Positions 39,109-48,929 of a stretch of DNA of 64,000 nucleotides are shown here, piece after piece; positions within the stretch are counted from its first letter, which is position 1; each line of letters opens with the position of its first letter. A program made the translations under genes and the position numbers. The stretch comes from CASFRF01 sp031549345 (lineage in GTDB: Bacteria > Verrucomicrobiota > Lentisphaeria > Victivallales > Victivallaceae). Location: contig JAVBPY010000003.1 in the NCBI GenBank assembly GCA_031549345.1, positions 186,001 through 250,000 of the forward strand, read 5' to 3'. Below the pieces are notes generated by a model, which worked only from the letters and a program-made list of their open reading frames with translations, had not been told where the DNA came from and searched no databases.

Positions 39109-42100
39109 ATGAAACTTTTCCACATCACAATGCTGGGTATGACCCTCGCGTTCGCGCTGAACGTGGCGGGGGAAAGCGAAGATTTTCGCGAACGGAACCT
39201 GCGCGGTTTCGGGCGCGTCTCCGCGGAATTCTTCGAAGGGAATGGCGAAAGTACGTTGACCGTCCGGCTGGGAAACACGGATTCGGCCAATCTTCTACAG
39301 GCGAAATTCGCCTCCGATTTGACTGCGACGGTCGGCAAGGTGATTCCGAAAATCGTGGGCGGATTCCACGCCTATGAGCTGCCGGATGGAAGCCTTGTCG
39401 CGAGCCTGGTGCATAAGGCGACGCTGCAGGTTTTTTGCGCGAGGACCGAGGCCGAGCTCGTCAAAAAAATGGCGCATTGGAAGCCCACGACGGCCAATAC
39501 GCGTTCCTCGGCGAAGATTCCGATGTATCTGGACGGATACGATCAATACGCGTTCCGCTTCTATTACCGCCCCGGAGAACTGCCCCCCGGCGGCAAGGCG
39601 GATTCCTACGATCCCGCGCAGGAATTCGATTTTGCCGCCAAGCTGGGAAATCTTGGTTTCATCTTCTGGGCGGAAACCCACAACGCCGATTTCGCGGCGG
39701 GGCTCTTCAATGAAAACACGTGGAACTGGGCCTACCGCTTGGCCAAAGCCAGGAACTTGCCGATTATCCTGAACACGAGTTTCAGCAGCAATCCTTCCGT
39801 AAGCAACGCTTTCCGCGGCGAAACATCGCAGAAGGCCCCCCATTTTTCCGGCTCCTACCACTCGGTCGGCGAGCCGTACCAGGGGGGGACGGGGAGCGTA
39901 AGCTGGGGGTCGGAGAATGCCCGCCGCGCCGAATTGCAGCAGCTTCAGAAAATCATGCGCAAATACGCCCTTGAAGACCAGGTTATCGAAATTCTCGAAC
40001 CGCACGGCGAACTCAATCACGGAAATTACACGGTGTTTCTGGAATACGGCCCCGTGGCGGACCGGAGTTTCCGCGCGTTTCTGAAGGAGCGCTACGGAAC
40101 GTGTGACGCTGTTTCCAAACGCTACTTCGGCGCGCCGGGAAAAATCAAAAATTGGAACGAAGTGCGCTTGCCGGAAGTCGCCGAATTCTCCGGGTGGAAC
40201 GACCGCGCGCTGGATCTTTCCGGCCCCTGGCGCCTTGCGTACCTTACGCTGAAACCCGGACAGCGAACCCCCGGCGCGGCCGGGGTCAACGGCGACTGGA
40301 AGTTCGAGGCGGAACCCGCTCCGGCGGAGTTCTACGCCCCCGGATTCGATGATTCCAAATTGCCGCTCATCCGGCAGATGCCCGGCTCCGACCAATCCAT
40401 GCTGCTCCCCAAGCAGCCCGCGGTGGCGCGGCGCAAGTTCACGCTCCCTTCCAAACCCGAGGGACGTTTTTGGCTCTACCTCTGGGATTTGAACCAGGGG
40501 ACGGGCGATACCCTTGAGGTGCACCTGAACGGCAAAAAAATCGCCGCCGACACCATTCGCCACAATCAGCCCCATTGGGGTGTTTATGAAGTTTCCGACG
40601 CATTGGCGGCGGGTGAAAATTTGCTGGCCGTCCGCCTCCCCAAAGGCGCGATCTGCTACCGCGTTTACCTGAGTCGTGAGGCCCCGAAGGCATACCCCTA
40701 TCTCGCCGACGGCTGGAACGCCCGCTGGGTCGATTTCTCCGATTGGCAGGGGTGGAGCCGCAACCGCGCCGTGGAAATGGGGATTTCCACCATCCGCGAG
40801 GTGGAGCCGAACAAACCCATTGTGAGCATGGCCCCCGATCAATACGTCAACCAGCTCCGGGAAATCGCCCGGAAGTACGGGGCGCGCTTTCACAACACCG
40901 GTTACATGTCCGGCTTCTACGCGGAATATCTGCCCATGCTCATGCGCGGCGCGGGACTTCCATTTTCGCTGGAACCCGGCGGTCCGGCCAAAACGCTGGA
41001 TGAATTCAAGCACCAGACCGGTTTGTACATGATCAGCGGCCTGAACGCGGTGCATTATTTCATCCACGTCGGCAGCATCTATTGGAACGAGCCGATCCGC
41101 GGGTATTTTGAGCAGATTCTTCCCGCGCTGCGCCTTCTGGGGCGCCAACATCAGCAGCGTTCGGACGTGGCCGAATTGTTCGACTCGGACATCAGCGCCC
41201 TTCTGGGCTACCCGTGGATGGCCGATGGCAACGTGGCGTACCCCTCCGGGTATTGGTCGTGGCGTTTCAGCGAAACACTTGTGCGGGATTACCCGCTGGA
41301 CGGATTGATTCCGGCGGACTTCGGCAACCATCTCGCCGATCGTTACCGCGTGATTATCGATGCGAACAACACGGTGATGCGCCCGGAAACCATCGCGGGA
41401 ATTACCGCGTGGGTTAAAAACGGAGGCGTTTTCATCGCCATGCCGCAGACGGGGCGCCATACGCCCGAAGCGGCCGATTCCTGGCCCGCGCGGGAACTGA
41501 CCGGCTTTACCGTCAAGTCCATCAGCCGCTACGGCGAGGGCAATAAGCCGGAAAAGCAGGAATCCTACAGCTTGGTCAAAGAACAGAACATTTTCGACCC
41601 TGTTGCGTTCCAGCGCGAAATGCGCGGCGACGGCGTAAAGCTGGAGGGCGGCGCGGATACGGAAACATTGTGGCGCTGGCAGGACGGGACAACGGCCATC
41701 GGGATGCGGAAGTTGGGCAAGGGCGCGGTCATCACAGTCGGCGCGCGCCTGCCGTATTACGAGGAATCCACGCGGCGGATTCTGGTGGAGCTCCTGAAAT
41801 GGACGAAGGCGGAACCTCTGGCGCTCGTCGCCGAGCGTCCGCTGCATCCGCGTCATTACGTGAGCAACAACGGCTTGTACGACGTATGGGTTCTCTGGAA
41901 CACCGATGCGAAGAAGAGCGTTCCGTACAAGTTTGTCTTCCGCGACGGCAAGGCGCGTGCGCTGACGGATATTCTGACCGGCAAACCCGGCGCCGCCACA
42001 GGAGAACTCCCGCCGAAGGAGTTCAAAATCATGACATCGCTCCGGGAGAATCCGGCCCAGGCGCCGGGGGAATGGTTCCGCGTGCAGTACAATTACTGGC

Positions 42101-42963
42101 AGGGGACGGACCGTCCGCCGGTGAAAGTGGAACATGTTGCGCTGGATGGGGCCGATTTCATGGCCCATACATTGCCGCTGGATGGAGTGTGGGAGGTGCG
42201 CGACCTCAGCGCCACCGCGTCCGTGGCAACGGAATTTGCGGAACGGCGCAATTGGCGCAAGATCGAACTGGGCGCATGGCTGAAGGACACGGAAGTGAAG
42301 GGCGACCGTTTCCTTCTGCGTAAAGAAGTGGTGATTCCCAAGAGCTGGACGCACGGCGCCATTCATTTCTGGGCGACGTCGCAGTATTTAAGCGGATTTG
42401 TCGGTGGAAGCGTCCGGGTATACCTGAACGGCGAGGAGATCGCCGCGCCGCCCGCCGGGCAGGGGCTGCCCCATCTGCCGCTGAAGGTTAAAGCGGGCGA
42501 CCGGGTGGTTTTCGGGTTGTTGATCGAGAACCGCCATCCGCGTGTGTACGGCCTGCGCGGCGTCTGCTTCCTCTCGTATATCCCGACGCCGACGCGCGCC
42601 TTGGATCTGGCGGGCGATTGGGAGGTTTGGCGCGGCATCAACGCGCCGTCGGCGCTGGTTCGCGCCCAGCCCGGCCTGGCGGATGGAAACATCCGGCGGC
42701 GCGAAGTGAAGCTGCCCGTGCTGGGAGCGGAGAGCCGCGTGTTCCTCTATGTGGAAGGAGAGCCCGACATCCTCGGCGCGATGATCAACGGGCATTATGT
42801 GCGGCGCCACCACCACCGGATCGGCGGAATCACATACCTCGACATTACGCCGTGGGTAAAATCGGGCACGGACAACGAGATCATGATCGTGAACTGGGAC
42901 ACAAATCCGACGGCGCGGTCGCGCACAAAGATAATCAATCTGTACATTTACGATAAAAAGTAA
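39109..42963 (+). CDS. Large secreted glycoside-hydrolase-like protein
   Basis: A 1284-residue protein with signal peptide MKLFHITMLGMTLAFALNVA. A TIM-barrel-like part includes GFIFWAETHNADFAAGLFNE and IIEP-like segments (VIEILEPHGELNHGNY). A GH2-like sandwich begins LDLSGPWRLAYLTL (~375-535), and a GH42-like segment (YRVIIDANNTVMRPETIAGI, TAWVKNGGVFIAMPQTG) lies at ~740-790. Two further sandwich domains follow, the last starting LDLAGDWEVW. It probably breaks down polysaccharide outside the cytoplasm. The CAZy family and catalytic residues cannot be fixed by eye. It is a single gene with its own promoter, followed by a terminator. Confidence 0.7.
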   Translation: MKLFHITMLGMTLAFALNVAGESEDFRERNLRGFGRVSAEFFEGNGESTLTVRLGNTDSANLLQAKFASDLTATVGKVIPKIVGGFHAYELPDGSLVASLVHKATLQVFCARTEAELVKKMAHWKPTTANTRSSAKIPMYLDGYDQYAFRFYYRPGELPPGGKADSYDPAQEFDFAAKLGNLGFIFWAETHNADFAAGLFNENTWNWAYRLAKARNLPIILNTSFSSNPSVSNAFRGETSQKAPHFSGSYHSVGEPYQGGTGSVSWGSENARRAELQQLQKIMRKYALEDQVIEILEPHGELNHGNYTVFLEYGPVADRSFRAFLKERYGTCDAVSKRYFGAPGKIKNWNEVRLPEVAEFSGWNDRALDLSGPWRLAYLTLKPGQRTPGAAGVNGDWKFEAEPAPAEFYAPGFDDSKLPLIRQMPGSDQSMLLPKQPAVARRKFTLPSKPEGRFWLYLWDLNQGTGDTLEVHLNGKKIAADTIRHNQPHWGVYEVSDALAAGENLLAVRLPKGAICYRVYLSREAPKAYPYLADGWNARWVDFSDWQGWSRNRAVEMGISTIREVEPNKPIVSMAPDQYVNQLREIARKYGARFHNTGYMSGFYAEYLPMLMRGAGLPFSLEPGGPAKTLDEFKHQTGLYMISGLNAVHYFIHVGSIYWNEPIRGYFEQILPALRLLGRQHQQRSDVAELFDSDISALLGYPWMADGNVAYPSGYWSWRFSETLVRDYPLDGLIPADFGNHLADRYRVIIDANNTVMRPETIAGITAWVKNGGVFIAMPQTGRHTPEAADSWPARELTGFTVKSISRYGEGNKPEKQESYSLVKEQNIFDPVAFQREMRGDGVKLEGGADTETLWRWQDGTTAIGMRKLGKGAVITVGARLPYYEESTRRILVELLKWTKAEPLALVAERPLHPRHYVSNNGLYDVWVLWNTDAKKSVPYKFVFRDGKARALTDILTGKPGAATGELPPKEFKIMTSLRENPAQAPGEWFRVQYNYWQGTDRPPVKVEHVALDGADFMAHTLPLDGVWEVRDLSATASVATEFAERRNWRKIELGAWLKDTEVKGDRFLLRKEVVIPKSWTHGAIHFWATSQYLSGFVGGSVRVYLNGEEIAAPPAGQGLPHLPLKVKAGDRVVFGLLIENRHPRVYGLRGVCFLSYIPTPTRALDLAGDWEVWRGINAPSALVRAQPGLADGNIRRREVKLPVLGAESRVFLYVEGEPDILGAMINGHYVRRHHHRIGGITYLDITPWVKSGTDNEIMIVNWDTNPTARSRTKIINLYIYDKK

Positions 42964-42976
42964 GAGGCTTCTCTTT

Positions 42977-43014
42977 AATCCGGCGCTTGACCAAAAGCGC
43001 CGGATTTTATTTTC
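42977..43014 (+). terminator. Intrinsic terminator after the glycosidase-like gene
   Basis: AATCCGGCGCTT and AAGCGCCGGATT form a strong stem around a GACCAA-type loop, followed by TTATTTT. It lies 14 bases after the stop codon. Confidence 0.85.
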
Positions 43015-43021
43015 CTTGGAT

Positions 43022-43068
43022 TTGGATTTTTGCGGCGCGCATGCTATAGTATTACGATAACTCGTAAT
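43022..43068 (+). promoter_or_regulatory. Promoter of aspS with palindrome at the transcription start
   Basis: TTGGAT (43022-43027), 17 bases and TATAGT (43045-43050). ATTACGA-TAAC-TCGTAAT, a perfect 7-bp inverted repeat, follows at 43051-43068, covering the expected start site: either an operator or a 5' hairpin. Confidence 0.55.
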
Positions 43069-43091
43069 CTTATAGTCAGGAAAAAACGAAA

Positions 43092-44885
43092 ATGGGCAAA
43101 TTCAGAACACATACTTGCGGCGAACTGCGCAAGGACGCGGTGGGGAAACAAGTTCGGGTCGCCGGCTGGATTCACAGCGTCCGCGACCATGGCGGGGTTA
43201 TTTTCATCGACTTGCGCGATCATTACGGCATTACCCAGGTCGTCATCGACCCGGAACGGGATTTCTACCAGTCGCTGGATCGCTGGCGGGTGGAAACCGT
43301 GGTCGGCTTCGACGGCAAAGTCGTGGCGCGCGCCGAAGGCACCGTGAACCCCAAGCTCGCCACGGGAGAAATTGAAATCGTCGCCGAGGCGATGGAAGTC
43401 CACGGCCCGGCCGATGTGATCCCCTTTCAAATTGCCAAGGATGACGCGGCTCCGGAGGCGATGCGCCTGAAGTACCGCTTTTTGGATTTGCGCCGCGAAA
43501 AACTGCACAGCAACATCCTTTTGCGGAGCGAAGTGATCGCCGAAATCCGCCGTTACATGACCGGGCTTGGCTTTCATGAATTCCAAACGCCGATCCTGAC
43601 GGCGAGCTCGCCGGAAGGCGCGCGCGACTATCTGGTTCCGAGCCGCCTGCATCCCGGAAAATTTTATGCGCTTCCGCAGGCGCCGCAGCAGTTCAAGCAG
43701 CTCCTGATGGTGGCGGGTTTTGACCGTTATTTCCAAATTGCTCCGTGCTTCCGCGACGAAGACGCCCGCGCGGACCGCAGTCCGGGCGAGTTTTACCAGA
43801 TGGATATGGAGATGAGTTTCGTCGAGCAGGACGATATTTTTGCGGTGATCGAAGGGTTGCTTGACGATGTCTTCGGCAAGTTCGGCAAAAAGAAATTCGC
43901 CCCGTCCCCCTTCCCGCGCATTCCGTACCGTGAATCGATGCGCCGTTTCGGGAGCGATAAGCCGGATTTGCGCAACCCCTTGGAAATGATCGATGTTACA
44001 GAGCATTTTGTGGGCAGCGAGTTCAAGGCGTTCGCCTCCATCGCATCTTCCGGCGGCGTGATCCGCGCCATCCGCGCCCCCCAGGTGGGCGCGAAGCCGC
44101 GTAAGTTTTTCGACGATATGATCGAGCACGCCAAAACATTCGGCGCCAAAGGGATGGCCTACATTATCTGGAATGCCGGCGAGGTCAAGAGCCCGATCGT
44201 CAAGTTCCTGACCCCGGAAGTGGTCGAAGCGCTCAAAACTGTTGGCGGCGTCGCCGACGGCGATGCGCTCTTTTTTATTGCCGACCAGGAAAAAATGGCG
44301 CAGAAAATCGGCGGCGGCGTGATTCCGGAGCTGGGGCGCCAGCTCAATTTGATCGATCCGAACGAATTCAAGTTCTGCTGGATCGTCGACTTCCCCATGT
44401 TCGAGCTCGACGAGGAAACCGGCGCGGTTGTTTTCAGCCACAATCCGTTCTCCATGCCGCAGGGGGGGATGGACGCGCTGGAACACAAAGATCCGCTGGA
44501 TATTCTGGCGTACCAGTACGACATCGTCTGCAACGGCATCGAACTTTCCAGCGGGGCGATCCGCAACCACCGGCCGGACATCATGTACAAGGCGTTCACC
44601 ATCGCCGGGTACGACGCGTCGGTGGTGGACGATAAGTTCGGCGGCATGATCAACGCGTTCAAACTCGGCGCGCCCCCGCACGGCGGCATCGCTCCGGGGG
44701 TGGACCGCATGGTCATGCTCCTTGCCGACGAGCCGAACATCCGCGAGGTGATCGCGTTCCCGTTCAACCAGCAGGCGCAGGACTTAATGATGAACGCCCC
44801 CGCCGAGGTTACGCCCCGGCAGTTGCGCGAACTGCATTTGCTGGTGAATATGCCGAAGCGCGAACGCGCCGAGGAAGGCAAGTGA
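43092..44885 (+). CDS. aspS: Aspartyl-tRNA synthetase
   Basis: A 597-residue class II synthetase of bacterial type. It has an N-terminal OB-fold (VRVAGWIHSVRDHGGVIFID), motif 2 region CFRDEDARADRSPGEFYQMD, a GAD insertion (~300-420) and motif 3 GGIAPGVDRMVML. It attaches Asp to tRNA-Asp, and in organisms without AsnRS also to tRNA-Asn. It is the first gene of a plus-strand run through the helicase gene. Confidence 0.97.
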   Translation: MGKFRTHTCGELRKDAVGKQVRVAGWIHSVRDHGGVIFIDLRDHYGITQVVIDPERDFYQSLDRWRVETVVGFDGKVVARAEGTVNPKLATGEIEIVAEAMEVHGPADVIPFQIAKDDAAPEAMRLKYRFLDLRREKLHSNILLRSEVIAEIRRYMTGLGFHEFQTPILTASSPEGARDYLVPSRLHPGKFYALPQAPQQFKQLLMVAGFDRYFQIAPCFRDEDARADRSPGEFYQMDMEMSFVEQDDIFAVIEGLLDDVFGKFGKKKFAPSPFPRIPYRESMRRFGSDKPDLRNPLEMIDVTEHFVGSEFKAFASIASSGGVIRAIRAPQVGAKPRKFFDDMIEHAKTFGAKGMAYIIWNAGEVKSPIVKFLTPEVVEALKTVGGVADGDALFFIADQEKMAQKIGGGVIPELGRQLNLIDPNEFKFCWIVDFPMFELDEETGAVVFSHNPFSMPQGGMDALEHKDPLDILAYQYDIVCNGIELSSGAIRNHRPDIMYKAFTIAGYDASVVDDKFGGMINAFKLGAPPHGGIAPGVDRMVMLLADEPNIREVIAFPFNQQAQDLMMNAPAEVTPRQLRELHLLVNMPKRERAEEGK

Positions 44886-44909
44886 TTTTCCCGCAGGGCA
44901 GGTAAACGC

Positions 44910-45509
44910 ATGGCGGTCCGAAGGAAAAGCCGGAAAACTACCGGCCGGTTCCGCTTGATTGTTATGGTTCTTGCTTTGCTGAGTATGCTTATCGCCGCCT
45001 ACGTTTGCCGCGAACCGTTGCGCGACTGGGCGGTGGATGATACGCTTTTCAATGCGGAAATCCGCGCGGCGGCGGTTAAACATAAACTCGATCCCGAGCT
45101 GGTTCGCGCGGTGGTTTTTCAGGAGAGCCGGTTCAATCCCTCCTGCCGCGGTGGACAAGGGGAGATCGGGTTGATGCAGCTTTTGCCGCGTGGCGCGGTG
45201 GCCGAATACGCCCGGCGGAACGCAGTTCCGTTGCCGAGTGAAACGCAGCTGTTCGCCCCGGCGCTGAATCTGGAGATCGGCTGCTGGTATCTCGGGCAGG
45301 CCATGCGTCGCTGGGAGGGGTACCGTGATCAGGTTTCTTTGGCTTTGGCGCAGTACAACGCGGGGGAAAGCCGGGTTGTGCGCTGGAAACCGGAGCGGCC
45401 GGAGGATCCGTTCGCCGGACGTATCGGCATCGGCAGCACGCGGATTTATGTGGAACGGATCACAAAACGTTACGCCCGTTATCGGACGCAAAAGGAGAAG
45501 GGAAAATGA
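44910..45509 (+). CDS. Membrane-anchored soluble lytic transglycosylase (SLT) protein
   Basis: A 199-residue protein with a basic N-terminus and one helix (~15-32), then an SLT domain. Catalytic Glu72 sits in VVFQESRFNP, GEIGLMQLLP is motif II, and LALAQYNAGESRV is the YNAG motif. It cleaves peptidoglycan strands in the periplasm. It begins 24 bases after aspS and overlaps the DUF3047 gene by four bases. Confidence 0.9.
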   Translation: MAVRRKSRKTTGRFRLIVMVLALLSMLIAAYVCREPLRDWAVDDTLFNAEIRAAAVKHKLDPELVRAVVFQESRFNPSCRGGQGEIGLMQLLPRGAVAEYARRNAVPLPSETQLFAPALNLEIGCWYLGQAMRRWEGYRDQVSLALAQYNAGESRVVRWKPERPEDPFAGRIGIGSTRIYVERITKRYARYRTQKEKGK

Positions 45510-46234
45510 GAACTTGCAGAGAGTGGATTCGGTTGCTCTGTCTTCTCTTCGCATTTTCCGCCGCCGGGGAAGAAGCGCAGAAGCCCGACCATTGGCGACT
45601 CGACTTCAACGCAATGGAACCCGACCGGAAGCTGCCGGATGAAACCTGGGAATTCCAGGGGGGCAAGATGTTTGTCCCCAAAACGCAATTCATCGTTCGT
45701 AAACATTCGGAGGATCCGGCGAAGCAAGTCCTGAGTGTCGAGATCGACAAATCGACCGGGGCGATGCTTTTTATGCTGAGCGATCACGTGGATCTGCAAA
45801 AGACGCCGATCCTGCGCTGGCGCTGGCGGGTGCACAATTTGCCGAAGGGCGCCGATGGGCGCGACCCGGCAAAGGATGACCAACCCATTGCTGTGTACTT
45901 CGGTGCGGGTGGCGCGTTGGCGCGCAGGAGCGTCGGCTACCGCTGGGAGACGGAAACGCCCCTGGATTCACTTATGCGCTATTCGTACGGCGGCGGCATT
46001 GTGAAGATTCTCACGCGGAGTGTGCGCAATAAAAGCGACGCCGTGGGGGAATGGCACACGGAAGAACGCGACGTCGCGGCGGATTTTGAGCGTGAATTCG
46101 GCTATTTGCCGAAGGAATTTATTTTAAGCATTGGCGGAAACGGGCAATACACAAACAGTGTTACGCGTGCTGAAATCGAGTTTTTTGAAATGGTTCCGCG
46201 CGACGCGGTGAAATTGGCCAATGGCTGCCGGTGA
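45506..46234 (+). CDS. DUF3047 family secreted protein
   Basis: A 242-residue protein with signal peptide (CLLFAFSAAGEEA). ILRWRWRVHNLPKGAD, DDQPIAVYF and the WETETPL, RDVAADFEREFG segments fit DUF3047. The family has no known function; the jelly-roll-like pattern suggests ligand or polymer binding. It overlaps the transglycosylase gene, hinting at a cell-envelope role. Confidence 0.75.
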   Translation: MRTCREWIRLLCLLFAFSAAGEEAQKPDHWRLDFNAMEPDRKLPDETWEFQGGKMFVPKTQFIVRKHSEDPAKQVLSVEIDKSTGAMLFMLSDHVDLQKTPILRWRWRVHNLPKGADGRDPAKDDQPIAVYFGAGGALARRSVGYRWETETPLDSLMRYSYGGGIVKILTRSVRNKSDAVGEWHTEERDVAADFEREFGYLPKEFILSIGGNGQYTNSVTRAEIEFFEMVPRDAVKLANGCR

Positions 46235-46258
46235 AGGGCTAAATATTAAGGAGTGAAG

Positions 46259-46894
46259 ATGTATCTTGGTCGTATTGTTGCAATCGGACGCACCCGCGAC
46301 AACCGGGCGGCGGCAATGTATCGCGTATCGTCCCGTTCGTTCCCGAACCGCGAGGCGGTGCTGAACGGGAATCAGGTTTCCATCCTCCCTCGGCCGGGTT
46401 TTGAGGCCGATTTGCGGAAAAATCCGTATATTTCATACAATTGCGTCCGGCTCGCGCGGCATTTCGCCGTTGCGACCAACGGATCGCAGACCGATCCTAT
46501 TGCGGAAAAAATCGCCTCCGGGATGTCGCCGCGCGACGCGATCGCGTTGGGGTTGCTCGCGCTCGATTACGAACACGATTCGCTGGATACGCCGCGTATT
46601 GTCGCGGTGGCGGATTTGATGAATCCGGTTGGCTACCTCGGAATCATCCGCAAGGATGCGATTCTCATCCGCGAATTCCAACTGGAGGCAGGGCAGGCGT
46701 ACTATTTGTCCACCTATGAAAAATGCCGTCCCTGCGACTGCAATCTGGAAAAGGAATTCCATGCGCGCACCGCCGACGAAGCGGCCGCGCACGTCGTGAA
46801 CGGTGGCGTTTTCGCCACGTTTGAGAATCCTGTTACCAGCGCCGCCGTTATCGGCACGGTGGACAAAGTCGAGTTCGCGGTCCGGGTGTTATGA
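46259..46894 (+). CDS. IMP cyclohydrolase, PurO-like
   Basis: A 211-residue protein starting MYLGRIVAIGRT, then AAMYRVSSRSFPNRE, NPYISYNCVRLA and FAVATNGSQTDPIAEKI. These are the signature of the IMP_cyclohyd (PurO) family, which closes the inosinate ring as the last purine step. PurO is best known in archaea, where it replaces PurH. AAGGAG five bases before the ATG at 46259 sets the start; a GTG six bases earlier is less likely. It overlaps the helicase by four bases. Confidence 0.8.
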   Translation: MYLGRIVAIGRTRDNRAAAMYRVSSRSFPNREAVLNGNQVSILPRPGFEADLRKNPYISYNCVRLARHFAVATNGSQTDPIAEKIASGMSPRDAIALGLLALDYEHDSLDTPRIVAVADLMNPVGYLGIIRKDAILIREFQLEAGQAYYLSTYEKCRPCDCNLEKEFHARTADEAAAHVVNGGVFATFENPVTSAAVIGTVDKVEFAVRVL

Positions 46895-48921
46895 CCCCGG
46901 AGGAAATTCTCGGTTCATTGAATCCGGAGCAGGCCGAAGCCGCGGGGACGATTGAAGGCCCCGTGCTCGTTTTGGCGGGTGCGGGGACGGGGAAAACCCG
47001 TGTGATCACCTGCCGCATCGCGTATATGCTTGCCAAAGGGATCGATCCGGGGACGATTCTCGGTCTCACGTTCACGAACAAGGCGGCGCGGGAGATGCGC
47101 GAACGCCTCAAGACATTGGTCGCTCCGGAGATGGCGGCGAAGGTTACGCTTGGCACCTTTCACGCTTTTTGCGTCCGGGTGCTTCGGCGCGACATCACCC
47201 GTTTGGGGTACCTGCAGAATTTCACCATTGCCGACGATTCGGACCAGCAAGGCCTTCTGCGGCAAGCTTCGGCAAATTTGGGCTACGATGCGGAATCGTA
47301 CGCCTTGCCGGAGCTCGGCGCGGCGATCGGACGCTGGAAAAACCGTCTGGTCGGTCCGGCGGCGGCGTCGCGCACCGCCGATACGCCGCTCGAGACGATC
47401 GCTTCACAGCTTTACAGGAACTACCAGGAGCTGCTTGAGCTTCAAAATATGATCGACTTCGACGACATGCTGCTGCTCGTGCATCGGCTGTTCGACGAAT
47501 TTCCGGAGGTTCTCGCGCGTTACCGCGAAACGTACCGCTATTTGTTGATCGACGAATACCAGGATACGAACGACGCGCAGTTCAAATTGGTGGAAATGCT
47601 TGCCGCCCCCCGGAATAATCTGTGTGTCGTCGGCGACGACGACCAGAGCATCTACTCGTGGCGCGGCGCGAACATCAGCAACATCCTCTCGTTTCCCGAT
47701 TTTTTTCCGGGGACGAAGGTCGCCAAGTTGGAACAGAACTACCGTTCGACCGGAAAAATTCTCGACGCCGCCAACGCCGTTATCGGCGGGAACGCGCGCC
47801 GGCACGGAAAGAATTTGTGGTCCGCCCTCGGCGAAGGAGAAAAAGTAACGCTGAGTGTTCTGGAAGACGGCCCCGCCGAAGCGCGTTTCATCGCCGATAT
47901 GGTTATGCAGATGATGGCCGACGATCCTTCGCTCGGCTACGCCGATTTCGCGGTTCTTTACCGTTCGAATCACTTATCGCGCGAACTGGAGACCGCATTC
48001 CGTCAGGCTCACGTCCCCTACCGCCTGGTCGGAGGGCAGGAGTTTTACCAGCGCAAAGAGATCAAAGACGCGGTCGCTTACCTGAAATTGCTGGTCAACC
48101 CGCGCGAGAACCAGAGCTTGCTCCGCATTCTCGGAATTCCGCCGCGCGGTTTGGGCGAAACGGCGGTGAAGGTGTTGAAGCGTCTTCACCTGGAACGGCA
48201 TTGCTCCATGGTGCAACTGCTCGACAACGCCGATTTCCTTTCGGCGCTTACGCCGAAGGCGGCCGAAGCCGCCCGGCATCTCGCGGGCATTTTTCGGGAA
48301 TATTCCACACACTTCGCCCTCCCGGGCGGGCTTGCGGGACGGGTGCGGGAGTTTTTGCTGGCCGTTGGGTATCTCGATGGGCTCCAGCGCATCTACAAAG
48401 ACATCAAAGATGCGGAGAAACGGCGTGAAAATGTCGAGGAATTCATCAGCGCCATTGCACAGTACGAGCAGCGCGCTCCCGCGCCGCCCACCCTGGAAAC
48501 CTACCTTGAAAGTTTTGCCCTCCTGGAGGAAAACGATCGCACGCGCGAAGAGGATGCCGAGCACAGCGCCACATTGTGCACGGTTCACGCCGCCAAGGGA
48601 TTGGAGTTTCCCATTGTGTTCGTCGTTGCTTTGGAGCAAGGGATTTTTCCGCATGAGCGCGCCATTGCGGAGGGTTCTTCCGACGAAGAGCTTCGCCTCT
48701 TCTACGTGGCGATCACGCGTGCGCGGAAGCGGTTGTTTCTGTTGCGTGCCCGCCAGCGCCTTCAGCGCGGCTTCCAGCATCCGCAAAAGCGCTCGCAATT
48801 CCTCGGTCTTTTGCCGGAGGAAGCCGCGACCCAGGTGGAGAGCGCCGAACTTTTCCGCGCCGCAACAAGCGACGAGCTCTACGCCGCCTTCTCCCGTTTT
48901 TTCAATCCCCCTAAAAAATAA
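46891..48921 (+). CDS. UvrD/PcrA/Rep-type DNA helicase
   Basis: A 676-residue superfamily 1A helicase. The Q motif LNPEQAEAA, Walker A AGAGTGKTR (~29-37), LTFTNKAAREMRERL (Ia), LLIDEYQDTNDAQ (II), GDDDQSIYSWRGA (III), LEQNYRST (IV), TVHAAKGLEFPIVFVVALEQ (V) and RLFYVAITRARKRLFL (VI) occur in order. The C-terminal PcrA/UvrD RNA-polymerase-binding tail is short or absent, so Rep-like function is possible. It is the last gene before a strong hairpin. Confidence 0.94.
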   Translation: MTPEEILGSLNPEQAEAAGTIEGPVLVLAGAGTGKTRVITCRIAYMLAKGIDPGTILGLTFTNKAAREMRERLKTLVAPEMAAKVTLGTFHAFCVRVLRRDITRLGYLQNFTIADDSDQQGLLRQASANLGYDAESYALPELGAAIGRWKNRLVGPAAASRTADTPLETIASQLYRNYQELLELQNMIDFDDMLLLVHRLFDEFPEVLARYRETYRYLLIDEYQDTNDAQFKLVEMLAAPRNNLCVVGDDDQSIYSWRGANISNILSFPDFFPGTKVAKLEQNYRSTGKILDAANAVIGGNARRHGKNLWSALGEGEKVTLSVLEDGPAEARFIADMVMQMMADDPSLGYADFAVLYRSNHLSRELETAFRQAHVPYRLVGGQEFYQRKEIKDAVAYLKLLVNPRENQSLLRILGIPPRGLGETAVKVLKRLHLERHCSMVQLLDNADFLSALTPKAAEAARHLAGIFREYSTHFALPGGLAGRVREFLLAVGYLDGLQRIYKDIKDAEKRRENVEEFISAIAQYEQRAPAPPTLETYLESFALLEENDRTREEDAEHSATLCTVHAAKGLEFPIVFVVALEQGIFPHERAIAEGSSDEELRLFYVAITRARKRLFLLRARQRLQRGFQHPQKRSQFLGLLPEEAATQVESAELFRAATSDELYAAFSRFFNPPKK

Positions 48922-48929
48922 AAGAAAAT

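Noticed and set aside
39295..42366. 1023-codon open frame opposite the secreted glycosidase-like gene
   Set aside because: No signal or motif, low-complexity Arg/Val/Gly composition; the plus frame has a promoter, signal peptide and domains.
43044..44681. 545-codon open frame opposite aspS
   Set aside because: Purely antisense to a fully conserved synthetase gene.
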